From contig NZ_CP091110.1 of assembly GCF_021560175.1 (NCBI RefSeq), positions 2,346,001 to 2,410,000 of the forward strand: a DNA stretch of 64,000 bases. Direction: 5' to 3'. Of the stretch, positions 9,209 through 17,604 are shown piece by piece. The DNA comes from Neobacillus drentensis. GTDB lineage: Bacteria; Bacillota; Bacilli; Bacillales; Cytobacillaceae. The notes beneath the pieces were generated by a model. It did not search any database, was not told the DNA's origin, and worked only from the letters and a program-made list of their open reading frames with translations. Every line of letters begins with the position of its first letter. Within the stretch, counting starts at the first letter, position 1. Both the position numbers and the translations under genes were made by a program.

Positions 9209-9229
9209 AGGAACCTTGAAAAGGTTCCT
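9209..9229 (+). other. Perfect hairpin in the leader of the AraC-GH39 gene
   Basis: AGGAACCTT and AAGGTTCCT form a perfect 9-bp stem with a 3-nt loop, followed by ATTTAATG rather than a T run. It lies 126 bp before the start codon, downstream of the cre box, so it is probably in the 5' untranslated region. It could be an attenuator, an RNA stabiliser or a protein site. Apart from this, the cre and O1, the 424-bp gap holds a 15-nt word (9274-9288) that recurs at 20005-20019. Confidence 0.5.
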
Positions 9230-9354
9230 ATTTAATGTTTATGCTATTTATTATTTGCGCTTACTTGAAGATTATAAAATAAATGTCGAAGTGTCTTCTT
9301 TTTGTGCTATATTTAGAAATACAAAACTTTTAAAAAGTTTAAGCGTTTAAAGAG

Positions 9355-11901
9355 GTGATTGAACTGAGTGCTACACACATTTTCCAATCTTCAATAGATT
9401 CCAAGTTAATAACGGTTTCGGTAATGAACCGTAAAAGTAATCTAGAGCATGCTCATCGAGACATTGAATTGATCTATATGATAAAGGGCCAGCTTCAAGT
9501 GAAAATAACCAATAATATCTACCACTTGAACAAATCCGACTTTATCTTGGTCAATTCCAATGAATTTCACTCTTTTCAATCTGAAAAGGATAATTTATTT
9601 GTTGTTTTTCATTTTAATTATTTAGAATTAAGTTCATTATTTGGTCAAAAAAGTTTATTATTCACTTGTAATTCGAACTTGCAGAATCCTTCTTCCGATC
9701 AGGAATTAAGAAATGTCATGGAAGAATTATTATCGGTATATATGCAGCAGAGAAATGATTCAGAGGTCGAATCATTAGAGAAAACGTTTAAATTACTCTC
9801 ATTATTAAAATTACATTATTTAAAGAGTACGAATCAGCTCGAATTACAAAACCACACAACGAATAAAGGTCAAAATGAAAGATTATCTGAAATCATGGAG
9901 TATATACAAAATAATTATCGGGAGCCCCTCACGTTGGAGGAAGTTGCCGGTCTCCATTTCATCTCTGTTCCTTATTTGTCTAAATTTTTTAAAAAACAAA
10001 CAGGAAAAACCTTTTCTCAATATATAAATGAAATTCGTCTCGCCCATGCTGTTAACGAATTAGTTAACACGGATAAGCCAATTACGCGCATTGCATTAGA
10101 TAATGGATTTCCTAATTTGGCGGCATTTAACAGAGTCTTTAATGAAGGTTATCAGTTAAAGCCTGTGGAATTCCGAAAACAGATGTCAGATACAACTAAT
10201 AAAGAGGAAAATAGTACTGAAGAAATTAGTGATGATGATCGTGATGAAGCATTTACTGAGCTGCAGCAATATCTAAACAGTTCAGTAGAGCAAAGGGTCC
10301 AAACCTATTCTCAATCGACAGGAGCAATCGAAACAGAGACAATAAAAATAGGGAAATTGGATGCCTTTACGAAGTATTGGAATAAGCTTTTGAATATTGG
10401 GTATGCAAAAGATATTTTAAATTCGGATATGCAAGAGCAAATCACTCTCTTACAAGGCGAAATCGGCTTTACCTATGCCAGATTTTGGGGATTGTTTGGC
10501 GATGATATGCTGGTGGAAGATCGTTCTGGTGGAAAAATTACCTACAATTTTTCTAATACAAACAAGCTATTGGATTTCCTGGTCAAAAATAAATTAAAAC
10601 CTTTTATTGAAATTGGTCCAAAACCTAAAATTATTCAAAAAGCCATAGGAGATACCATTGTTGTCCAAACAATAAGTAGAAGGACACTAGAAGAATGGAC
10701 AAATCTTTTTAGGGCGTTTTTATTGCAATGCATTCAGCGCTATGGAATCGATGAAGTCGAGACTTGGTATTTTGAGATGTGGAAACCGCACACAGATGTA
10801 TTTAATACGAGTGTACAAAGTGAAAAAGATTTCTTAGATCAAGTCAAGAATAATCAACATGTTGGTCTAAGCGATTTTAAAGAGTATTTTAAAATATTTA
10901 GCGAATTTAAAAAGCAGACAAAGGAACTAATTCCTTCAGCGAAGGTTGGTGGATGTGGGTTAAGTATAGATTTAGAAGGCGACAAACTTGATTTGTTACT
11001 AGAACAATGGAAACAAGAGGAAATCCAGCCTGATTTTCTATCCATTTCCCTTTATCCGATTGAAATTCATCGTGATAAGTATCGGGTACCGGTTAAAAAT
11101 CTTCACTCTAACAATCCTAATTATGTCATTAATAAACTGAATGAGGTTAGAAAAGCGTTAAAAAAGGCTGGTTTTGATGGTTTAGAGTTGAATGTAACAG
11201 AATGGAATATTTCTATATCTAATCGAAACTTTCTTAATGATAGCTGTTTTAAAGCTTCTTACCTGGTCAAGAATATCATTGAAAATTTAAACCAAAATCA
11301 AGTAAATATACTAGGCTACTGGTTGTGTTCTGATATTTTTAGTGATTTTTGGGATTCTAAAACACTTTTACATGGCGGGGCAGGATTGGTGACGAAAAGT
11401 GGGATAAAGAAACCAAGCTACCATGCTTATATGCTGTTAAAACAATTGGGTGAAATTCTTGTGGCCAAAGGTGACCATTATATTGTGACGAAGCGCTCTG
11501 GACATCGCTATCAAGTAATCTGTTATAACTACAAACATTTTAACTACTCTTATTATTTACATCCTGAAGGAAGTATGGGAATTCATGAGCAATACGAAAT
11601 ATTTGAGAACAATGAAACGTTAAACCTATCATTAGAAATACAAGGTCTCGCCAATGGGAAGTACCGTGTCAAGGAGCTAAAATTGAACCGCGACCATGGG
11701 AGTGTACTTGATGAATGGTTAAAATTTGGTGCCGTGGATGATATGAAACCAGATGAAGTAGACTATTTAAAGCAGGTTTGTGTTCCGGATATGAAGGTAG
11801 AACATCATATTGTGGAAAATGAATCGATTGTTTTAACAGGAGAACTACAACCGCACGAGGTAAGGTTATTTGAATTTAATTTGTTAATAAGTGATCTATA
11901 A
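9355..11901 (+). CDS. AraC-family regulator fused to a degenerate GH39 (beta-xylosidase-like) domain
   Basis: An 848-residue fusion. Residues ~1-150 are a cupin-type sensor (EHAHRDIELIYMIKG); ~185-285 are the double helix-turn-helix AraC domain (LTLEEVAGLHFISVPYLSKFF, then ITRIALDNGFPN); ~330-830 resemble a GH39 TIM barrel and beta-sandwich. The nucleophile segment NVTEWN is kept, but the acid/base motif, normally WNEP, reads FEMWKPHTD. Hydrolysis is therefore doubtful and a ligand-sensing role more likely. Start choice is uncertain: GTG at 9355 overlaps a strong ribosome site (AGAGGTGAT), which would better serve the in-frame CTG at 9364. It probably controls part of the adjacent glycoside island. 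Confidence 0.85.
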   Translation: MIELSATHIFQSSIDSKLITVSVMNRKSNLEHAHRDIELIYMIKGQLQVKITNNIYHLNKSDFILVNSNEFHSFQSEKDNLFVVFHFNYLELSSLFGQKSLLFTCNSNLQNPSSDQELRNVMEELLSVYMQQRNDSEVESLEKTFKLLSLLKLHYLKSTNQLELQNHTTNKGQNERLSEIMEYIQNNYREPLTLEEVAGLHFISVPYLSKFFKKQTGKTFSQYINEIRLAHAVNELVNTDKPITRIALDNGFPNLAAFNRVFNEGYQLKPVEFRKQMSDTTNKEENSTEEISDDDRDEAFTELQQYLNSSVEQRVQTYSQSTGAIETETIKIGKLDAFTKYWNKLLNIGYAKDILNSDMQEQITLLQGEIGFTYARFWGLFGDDMLVEDRSGGKITYNFSNTNKLLDFLVKNKLKPFIEIGPKPKIIQKAIGDTIVVQTISRRTLEEWTNLFRAFLLQCIQRYGIDEVETWYFEMWKPHTDVFNTSVQSEKDFLDQVKNNQHVGLSDFKEYFKIFSEFKKQTKELIPSAKVGGCGLSIDLEGDKLDLLLEQWKQEEIQPDFLSISLYPIEIHRDKYRVPVKNLHSNNPNYVINKLNEVRKALKKAGFDGLELNVTEWNISISNRNFLNDSCFKASYLVKNIIENLNQNQVNILGYWLCSDIFSDFWDSKTLLHGGAGLVTKSGIKKPSYHAYMLLKQLGEILVAKGDHYIVTKRSGHRYQVICYNYKHFNYSYYLHPEGSMGIHEQYEIFENNETLNLSLEIQGLANGKYRVKELKLNRDHGSVLDEWLKFGAVDDMKPDEVDYLKQVCVPDMKVEHHIVENESIVLTGELQPHEVRLFEFNLLISDL

Positions 11902-11914
11902 GTGTTATAAAACT

Positions 11915-12060
11915 AAAGAGATTAAAAATCTAGTGTAGATTTTTAATCTCTTTTTTTAAATCATTCATCATTCTAAAAAAAAAGAATGAAAATCACTATT
12001 TAATTGGTTAATTGTAAGAAAGATATCAACTTGTACTTTGATTAAAATAAAAATGTAAGC
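11915..12060 (+). promoter_or_regulatory. Operator O2, third half-site and -10 of the TIM/Gfo/ABC/GH3 operon
   Basis: GATTAAAAAT and ATTTTTAATC form the perfect 29-bp operator at 11920-11948. A third half-site-like element, GAATGAAAATC, is at 11984-11994 (36 bp on), a -10-like TAAAAT is at 12043-12048, and a cre-like box starts 5 bp later at 12054. The stem can be extended to 18 bp (11915-11953) and is followed by T residues, so it may also terminate the preceding gene. The same spacing at other promoters without upstream genes argues for an operator. Confidence 0.65.
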
Positions 12061-12068
12061 GGTAATCA
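12054..12068 (+). promoter_or_regulatory. cre-like box of the 12.1-19.9 kb operon
   Basis: TGTAAGCGGTAATCA matches the core TGNAARCGNWWW and then carries one extra base before CA. It sits just after the -10 box, where CcpA binding would block transcription. Confidence 0.5.
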
Positions 12069-12123
12069 AAAATTAAAAAGGCATATAGATGATGTTCTAA
12101 CAATATAGGAAGAAGGTTTTATA

Positions 12124-12912
12124 ATGATGCAGCTTGGAATTATTGCAGCACCAACAGAGGAAAGTTTTCAAAAAGCAAAGCAAAAAGGATTAGACTTTAT
12201 AGAAGTTTGTGTCAATGAAGGTCAAGATGTGGATGCGTTTTATCGTAATCGTGAAAATTTACTAAATTGGAAAAATCAATATGGTATTAGTATTGGCTCG
12301 ATTGGAAGATGGAAATCACTTCGTATTGATGAAAAAGGCCGTGTCATTGAAGAAGAGTTAAAAAGATGCCGCAGGTTGATTGATGTGGCCAGTGAACTAG
12401 GATGTACTAACTTTGTAAGTGGCTGTAATTATGTGGAAGAGTTATCTTTCTATGAAAACTGTACAGCTGCCATTCAGTTTTTCTCACACTTGATTGATTA
12501 TGCAAAACCAAAAGGAGTAAAGGTCTCTTCCTACAACTGCCGAAAGGTGAATTTTGTCAATACTCCTGATGTCTGGAAAATTGTTCATGGTCACTTGAAG
12601 GAATTAGGAATCAAATTTGATCCTTCACACAGTCGATATTTTGGCGGTGATTACCTCCAAGAAACACTTGATTGGGGTGAGCGTTTCAACCATGTCCATT
12701 TAAAGGGGTCCATGATCATCAATGGTGTGAGAGTAGATGACCCGCCGGCAGGGTTGGACCAAACAGACTGGAAAACATTCATTTCCTTATTAAGAGTAAA
12801 AGGTTATACAGGCGGATTAAGTATTGAACCACATTCTCCTGTATGGACTGGAGAACTAGGGGAAAAGGGAATTGATTACACGATTGAATATATGAGGAAA
12901 CTAGCATTTTAA
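12124..12912 (+). CDS. Sugar phosphate isomerase/epimerase-type TIM barrel
   Basis: A 262-residue protein of the xylose isomerase-like / AP endonuclease 2 TIM-barrel family. Metal-site motifs are visible near the C-terminal half: KFDPSHSR (Asp/His), HVHLKGS (His) and SIEPHSP (Glu). The usual first Glu appears replaced (SSYNCRKVN), which may alter metal binding. The gene is first in a likely operon with a Gfo/Idh/MocA oxidoreductase 19 bp downstream, then an ABC importer and a GH3 enzyme. This pairing is typical of 3-keto-sugar or inositol-like metabolism; the actual reaction is unknown. Confidence 0.78.
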   Translation: MMQLGIIAAPTEESFQKAKQKGLDFIEVCVNEGQDVDAFYRNRENLLNWKNQYGISIGSIGRWKSLRIDEKGRVIEEELKRCRRLIDVASELGCTNFVSGCNYVEELSFYENCTAAIQFFSHLIDYAKPKGVKVSSYNCRKVNFVNTPDVWKIVHGHLKELGIKFDPSHSRYFGGDYLQETLDWGERFNHVHLKGSMIINGVRVDDPPAGLDQTDWKTFISLLRVKGYTGGLSIEPHSPVWTGELGEKGIDYTIEYMRKLAF

Positions 12913-12931
12913 CTAGGGGAGAAGTGGTCAA

Positions 12932-14026
12932 ATGAATGACAAGAAACTACGTTATGGATTAATCGGAGCGGGAAGTAATGCGGAAAGAAAGCATCTAAAT
13001 AATTATATGACACTAGCTAATGTCGAATTAGCCGCCATTTGTGATGTGAATATCGAAAATGCACAAAGATTAGCACAAAAATATAATATCCCAAACGTCT
13101 ATAGTAATTATGAGGATATGCTGAACCAGGAAGAGTTAGATTTAGTGAGTGTTTGTACCCCCAATTACCTGCATGCAGAGATAACGATTTATGCACTAGA
13201 AAAAGGGGTCAATGTGCATTGTGAAAAACCGCTGGCCATTAATGCAAAAGAAGCACAAAAAATAGTCGAAGCAAAGATTAAATCGGGTAAACAGGTAATG
13301 GTTGGCTTAAATAATCGTTTTACAAATGAGGCGGTTTATTTAAAAAAATATATTGATGCGGGTTACTTAGGAGATATCTATCAAGTAAAGGCTGGCTGGA
13401 TTAGACGGAGCGGGATTCCAGGGCAAGGCACTTGGTTTACCAATAAGGATTGTGCTGGCGGCGGAGTGATGATTGATTTGGGTGTTCATTATCTTGACCT
13501 AGCACTATATCTTATCGGGATGCCGGAACCATCGTACGTTACTGGAGCCATTCACCAAAATTTCAGTCATACCACTACACGTAACCGTAACGGTTATAAA
13601 GGAAATCCAAACGGTATCTTTAATGTTGAAGATACAGCTATTGGCTTCATAGGTCTACAAAATGGGGCAACAGTGAATTTTGAATTTAGCTGGGCTTCTA
13701 ATATTGCACAAGACAAAACGTTTGTGGAAATAGTAGGGACAAAAGGCGGAGTGAGCCTTATTAATGGTGAGTTAAAGTTACACTCTGAATTATTGGATAC
13801 TTGCGTGGATATATCGCCAATTCTGAATCCAAATATTAAACTAAAGAATGAGTTTGAACATTTTGTAAATAGTATTTTAACTGGTGAAAAATTAATTGCA
13901 CCTGCAGAACATGGAGTTTACATGATGAATATTATCGACCATTTTTATGAAGCAGCACATAAGCAAAAACCAGTAACCTTTGAAAATAGTAAAGACAATA
14001 TTCTTTTGTTCTCTTCTTCATTTTAA
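12932..14026 (+). CDS. Gfo/Idh/MocA family sugar oxidoreductase
   Basis: A 364-residue NAD(P)-dependent oxidoreductase. The Rossmann motif GLIGAGSNAERKH is at the N-terminus, the CEKPLA signature at about residue 95, and the DLGVHYLD catalytic segment near residue 185. The family interconverts sugar hydroxyl and keto groups; DgpA, which oxidises C3 of C-glucosides, belongs to it. Here it could oxidise or reduce C3 of a glycoside taken up by the adjacent ABC system. GGGGAGAAG precedes the ATG. A small hairpin (14040-14060) separates it from the next gene. Confidence 0.83.
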   Translation: MNDKKLRYGLIGAGSNAERKHLNNYMTLANVELAAICDVNIENAQRLAQKYNIPNVYSNYEDMLNQEELDLVSVCTPNYLHAEITIYALEKGVNVHCEKPLAINAKEAQKIVEAKIKSGKQVMVGLNNRFTNEAVYLKKYIDAGYLGDIYQVKAGWIRRSGIPGQGTWFTNKDCAGGGVMIDLGVHYLDLALYLIGMPEPSYVTGAIHQNFSHTTTRNRNGYKGNPNGIFNVEDTAIGFIGLQNGATVNFEFSWASNIAQDKTFVEIVGTKGGVSLINGELKLHSELLDTCVDISPILNPNIKLKNEFEHFVNSILTGEKLIAPAEHGVYMMNIIDHFYEAAHKQKPVTFENSKDNILLFSSSF

Positions 14027-14080
14027 GAAATAAAATAGGTAGAAATAGTCTTAATTTCTATTAAAAAGGGGTCTTAGAGT

Positions 14081-15061
14081 ATGAAACCATTTAAGGTATT
14101 ATCCTCCTTCGTAATTACCGGAATGTTGACGTGTTTCTTGGCAGCTTGTGGCAGCAGCAATACGGATAAAGCTTCCTCTACTAAAAAGGATGACACTGAT
14201 AAAATAACGATTGGCATGTCATTCCCAGCAGCGGACCATGGCTGGATGGGGGCCGTCATTCAAAATGCCAAGGATGAGGCTAAAAAACTGGGCGTTGAAA
14301 TGGTCGTATCACAGGCAGACAATCCGAATAAACAAACAAATGATGTTGAGGACTTAATTACAAAAAAGGTGGATGCGATCGTCCTTCTTCCAATCGAAAC
14401 TGACTCGATGACACCAGTTGCCAAAGAAGTGAAGGACGCTAATATTCCTTTATTTGTTTTTGACCGTGAATTAAATGATAAGAATTATACAGGCTTGGTT
14501 AAAGGGGACAATTCTGGAATTGGTAAAAATGCGGCTGATTTTATTGGAGAAAAACTAAATGGAAAAGGAAAGGTAGCGATTATTTCATCTGATCCAAGTT
14601 CTGTTAATACACTGCGTGTCGGAGGTTTTACGGATGAAATCAAATCAAAGTATCCTGATCTTAAAGTGGTAGCAAATCAAAGCGGAAGCTTCCAAAAAGA
14701 AAAAGCCTATCAAGTAATGCAAAACGTACTACAAGCTAATTCTAAAATTGATGCTGTCTATACGATTGATGACGAAATGGCGATCGGTGTATTGCAAGCG
14801 ATTAAAGAAGCAAACCGGGATGATATAAAAATTATTACAGGAGCAGGAGGATTTAAGGATTTCTATCAAGCTATTAAAGATTCCAATGATATCGATCTAG
14901 CAACCTTCACCTATTCACCGCTTATGATTAAAACAGCCGTTGATCAAGCTGTTGACATGGCAAAAGGAAAAGCTCCTGAAAAACAGGATACCGTGCTGCC
15001 AGCTGAACAAGTGACAAAGGATAATGTAGATAAGTATCTCGATCCGAATGCGAACTATTAA
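14081..15061 (+). CDS. Sugar ABC transporter, ribose-type substrate-binding lipoprotein
   Basis: A 326-residue RbsB-like periplasmic-binding lipoprotein. A signal peptide with the lipobox LAAC is at residues ~19-22, then a Ser/Thr/Lys-rich linker and a type I binding fold (ITIGMSFPAADHGWM, DAIVLLPIETDS, DAVYTIDDEMAIG). It delivers a sugar or glycoside to the permease encoded just downstream. A hairpin without T run (15081-15106) lies between this gene and the ATPase gene, as is common where the binding protein is made in excess. It may import intact glycosides or their sugars. Confidence 0.9.
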   Translation: MKPFKVLSSFVITGMLTCFLAACGSSNTDKASSTKKDDTDKITIGMSFPAADHGWMGAVIQNAKDEAKKLGVEMVVSQADNPNKQTNDVEDLITKKVDAIVLLPIETDSMTPVAKEVKDANIPLFVFDRELNDKNYTGLVKGDNSGIGKNAADFIGEKLNGKGKVAIISSDPSSVNTLRVGGFTDEIKSKYPDLKVVANQSGSFQKEKAYQVMQNVLQANSKIDAVYTIDDEMAIGVLQAIKEANRDDIKIITGAGGFKDFYQAIKDSNDIDLATFTYSPLMIKTAVDQAVDMAKGKAPEKQDTVLPAEQVTKDNVDKYLDPNANY

Positions 15062-15080
15062 AATGTGTAACACAGAAAAT

Positions 15081-15106
15081 GGCTGTCCCCTTTATTAGGG
15101 GCAGCC
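15081..15106 (+). other. Intercistronic hairpin after the binding-protein gene
   Basis: GGCTG-T-CCCC pairs with GGGG-CAGCC with one bulged T and a 7-nt loop. No T run follows. It probably stabilises the upstream mRNA or partly attenuates read-through to the ATPase gene. Confidence 0.65.
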
Positions 15107-15129
15107 TAAACGCGCATGGAGGGGTTTAA

Positions 15130-16638
15130 ATGGAGATTGCGCTAAAAATGTCGGGTATAAAAAAATCCTTTAATGGAGTACCTGTCTTAAAAGGAATCGA
15201 TTTAGAAATTGGGAAAGGTGAAATTCATGCACTATTAGGGGAAAATGGAGCGGGAAAAAGTACTTTAATGAATATTTTAGGGGGAATTCACCAATCCGAT
15301 CTGGGTACAATCGAGCTATATGGAAGCAAAGTGTCCATTCCTAATCCACATACTTCTAAAAATTTAGGAATTGGTTTTATTCATCAAGAACTAAATCTGG
15401 TAAGTGATCTTACCATCTATGAAAATCTTTTTTTAGGAAAAGAAAGGACAAACTCACTGGGTTTTTTGGAAAAAAAGAAAATGGTTCAAGAAACTAGCAA
15501 GGTATTGGAACTTCTTGATGTTAGTTTAAATCCAAGAACACTTATTTCTGATCTTGATGTTTCGATGAAGCAAATTGTAGAAATTGCCCGGGCCCTTCTT
15601 CAAGATAGCAAAATCATCATTATGGACGAGCCAACTACATCTTTAACAGATAAGGAAATCACTAAACTGGTTACAGTAATGAGGAATTTAAAAGAATCCG
15701 GTTATTCGATTATTTTCATCTCTCATAAATTAAAAGAAGTTTTAACGATTTGTGATCGTTATACGGTCCTCCGTGATGGAGAGCTAGCATCTTCAGGTAA
15801 TATAAAGGATGTTACGGAAGAGGTATTAGCTAAATATATGATTGGGAAAGAGATTAGCAGTTCAGAGCAATATGTATCTAGAGAATTAGGTGAAACATTG
15901 TTAGAAGTAAAAAATCTATCTGCTCAACACTCATTTCATAACATTCATTTTTCATTAAGAAAAGGAGAAATCCTTGGGTTTACGGGTTTATCCGGAGATG
16001 GACGAACGGAACTATTTGAAACTATTTTCGGTTTCCGTACTAAATATTCTGGTGAAATCTTGGTAAAGGGCGAAAAAGTAAAGGTAAATCATCCGAAAGA
16101 AGCAGTTTCAAAGGGAATTGGATTTGTTCCGAAAAATAGAAAAGAAAATGGGATTGTGAAAGATCTAAGTGTATTGCAAAATATGACACTATCTTCTCTT
16201 AAAAAATTTACGGCCCCCCTTTTTGTCAATCAAAAAAAGGAGGAGCAAGCCTATCAGGTATATCAACAACAGCTAAATATTAAAGCTGCAGATATTCATT
16301 CGTCCATCGCTAACTTGAGTGGTGGAAATCAGCAAAAGGTTATCTTAGCCAAATGGCTTGAAGCTGGCACAGAAGTCATTATTTTGGACAATCCAACCCA
16401 AGGTGTTGATATAGGAGCAAGGAATGATATTTATCAATTAATTGTTGAATATGCGAAGAAAGGTAAATCATTTATTATCCTGACTAACGATTTCAGTGAA
16501 ATTAGGAGAGTTTGTGATCGAGTATTCGTCATGTATCAAGGTGAAATTACTGCAGCATTAGATAGAAAAGAAGCATCCGATGAAACGCTTATGATGTATG
16601 CTACGGGAGCCAAAATGAAGGAGGTTTTCACTAAATGA
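15130..16638 (+). CDS. Sugar ABC transporter ATP-binding protein (RbsA/MglA type)
   Basis: A 502-residue fused double ATPase. The first half carries Walker A GENGAGKST, a signature-region variant DLDVSMKQ and Walker B IIIMDEPT. The second half has the degenerate Walker A-like GLSGDGRTE, LSGGNQQKV and VIILDNPTQGVD. This is the usual asymmetry of the carbohydrate CUT2 class. It powers uptake with the downstream permease, whose start codon overlaps its stop by 4 bp, so the two are translationally coupled. Confidence 0.93.
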   Translation: MEIALKMSGIKKSFNGVPVLKGIDLEIGKGEIHALLGENGAGKSTLMNILGGIHQSDLGTIELYGSKVSIPNPHTSKNLGIGFIHQELNLVSDLTIYENLFLGKERTNSLGFLEKKKMVQETSKVLELLDVSLNPRTLISDLDVSMKQIVEIARALLQDSKIIIMDEPTTSLTDKEITKLVTVMRNLKESGYSIIFISHKLKEVLTICDRYTVLRDGELASSGNIKDVTEEVLAKYMIGKEISSSEQYVSRELGETLLEVKNLSAQHSFHNIHFSLRKGEILGFTGLSGDGRTELFETIFGFRTKYSGEILVKGEKVKVNHPKEAVSKGIGFVPKNRKENGIVKDLSVLQNMTLSSLKKFTAPLFVNQKKEEQAYQVYQQQLNIKAADIHSSIANLSGGNQQKVILAKWLEAGTEVIILDNPTQGVDIGARNDIYQLIVEYAKKGKSFIILTNDFSEIRRVCDRVFVMYQGEITAALDRKEASDETLMMYATGAKMKEVFTK

Positions 16639-17582
16639 GTACCGTTCAGAGGTTCTCTTCCATTTGGGGTAAATATAGTTATTTAATCGCCTTTTTAATT
16701 ATTTTTATTATCTCAAGTATCATAAATGAAAACTTTTTAGAGTCTAATAACTTACTAAATATTCTAAGGCAATCTGCGATTATTGGGATTATTGCTCTTG
16801 GTCAGACGATTGTTATTTTGTCCGGTGGATTTGACTTGTCGGTCGGTGCCACGCTTGCATTGTCCGGATTTTGCGGTCTATCAATATTAAACTCCACCCA
16901 TAGCATTTTCATCGGTATTATTGCAACGATCGTGTGTGCCCTGCTAATTGGATTAGTAAACGGGTTATTGGTGACTAAGGGAAAAATCGCCCCATTTATA
17001 GTGACACTTGGTGTCATGGCAATGGCTCGCTCCCTTACTCTTTATCTTGCAAACGGAGGAAGTATAAGCGGGACTGTATCGAGTTTTACAAATATCGCTA
17101 ATGGAATACTATTAGGAATTACCTATCCGATATACCTGTTTATTTTGTTAACCATTTTTGTTTACATTTTATTAAATAACATGAAATTTGGAAGGTATTT
17201 ATTTTCGATTGGAAGTAACGAAAAGGCTTCTATTTTGTCAGCCATTCGGGTTGATCGGATTAAATTAATGGCCTATATGCTTTGTTCCGGTTTGGTCGCC
17301 ATTGCCGCAATAATTGAATCTTCACGTTTGAATTCCATTTCATCGTCAAGCTCGGGATTAAACTATGAATTGGATTCCATTGCAGCGGTTGTCATCGGTG
17401 GGACCAGACTATCTGGGGGAAAGGGAAGTATTGTAGGAACCTTCTTTGGTGTATTAATTTTAGGTGTGTTAAATAATGTGATTAACTTAATGAATGTTTC
17501 ACCCTATCTACAAGGCCTTGTTAAAGGGATGATCATTATAATTGCCGTATTGCTGCAAAAAAAGGAAAAAGTAAATGGATAG
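16635..17582 (+). CDS. Sugar ABC transporter permease (RbsC type)
   Basis: A 315-residue CUT2 permease with about 8-10 membrane segments. Family segments GQTIVILSGGFDLSVG, GLLVTKGKIAPFIVTLG and GGTRLSGGKGS are clear. It starts inside the stop codon of the ATPase gene (ATGA overlap). Together with the binding protein and ATPase it makes a complete importer, coordinated with the GH3 enzyme that begins 22 bp later. Confidence 0.93.
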   Translation: MSTVQRFSSIWGKYSYLIAFLIIFIISSIINENFLESNNLLNILRQSAIIGIIALGQTIVILSGGFDLSVGATLALSGFCGLSILNSTHSIFIGIIATIVCALLIGLVNGLLVTKGKIAPFIVTLGVMAMARSLTLYLANGGSISGTVSSFTNIANGILLGITYPIYLFILLTIFVYILLNNMKFGRYLFSIGSNEKASILSAIRVDRIKLMAYMLCSGLVAIAAIIESSRLNSISSSSSGLNYELDSIAAVVIGGTRLSGGKGSIVGTFFGVLILGVLNNVINLMNVSPYLQGLVKGMIIIIAVLLQKKEKVNG

Positions 17583-17604
17583 CACGGAAAGAGGATGATA
17601 ATAT

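Noticed and set aside
11920..11953. Reading the repeats at 11920 and 40941 as terminators only
   Set aside because: Their length and spacing equal the repeats at 27284 and 43988, which have no T tract and no upstream terminator role, and both are followed by the third half-site at the usual distance. A dual role remains possible.
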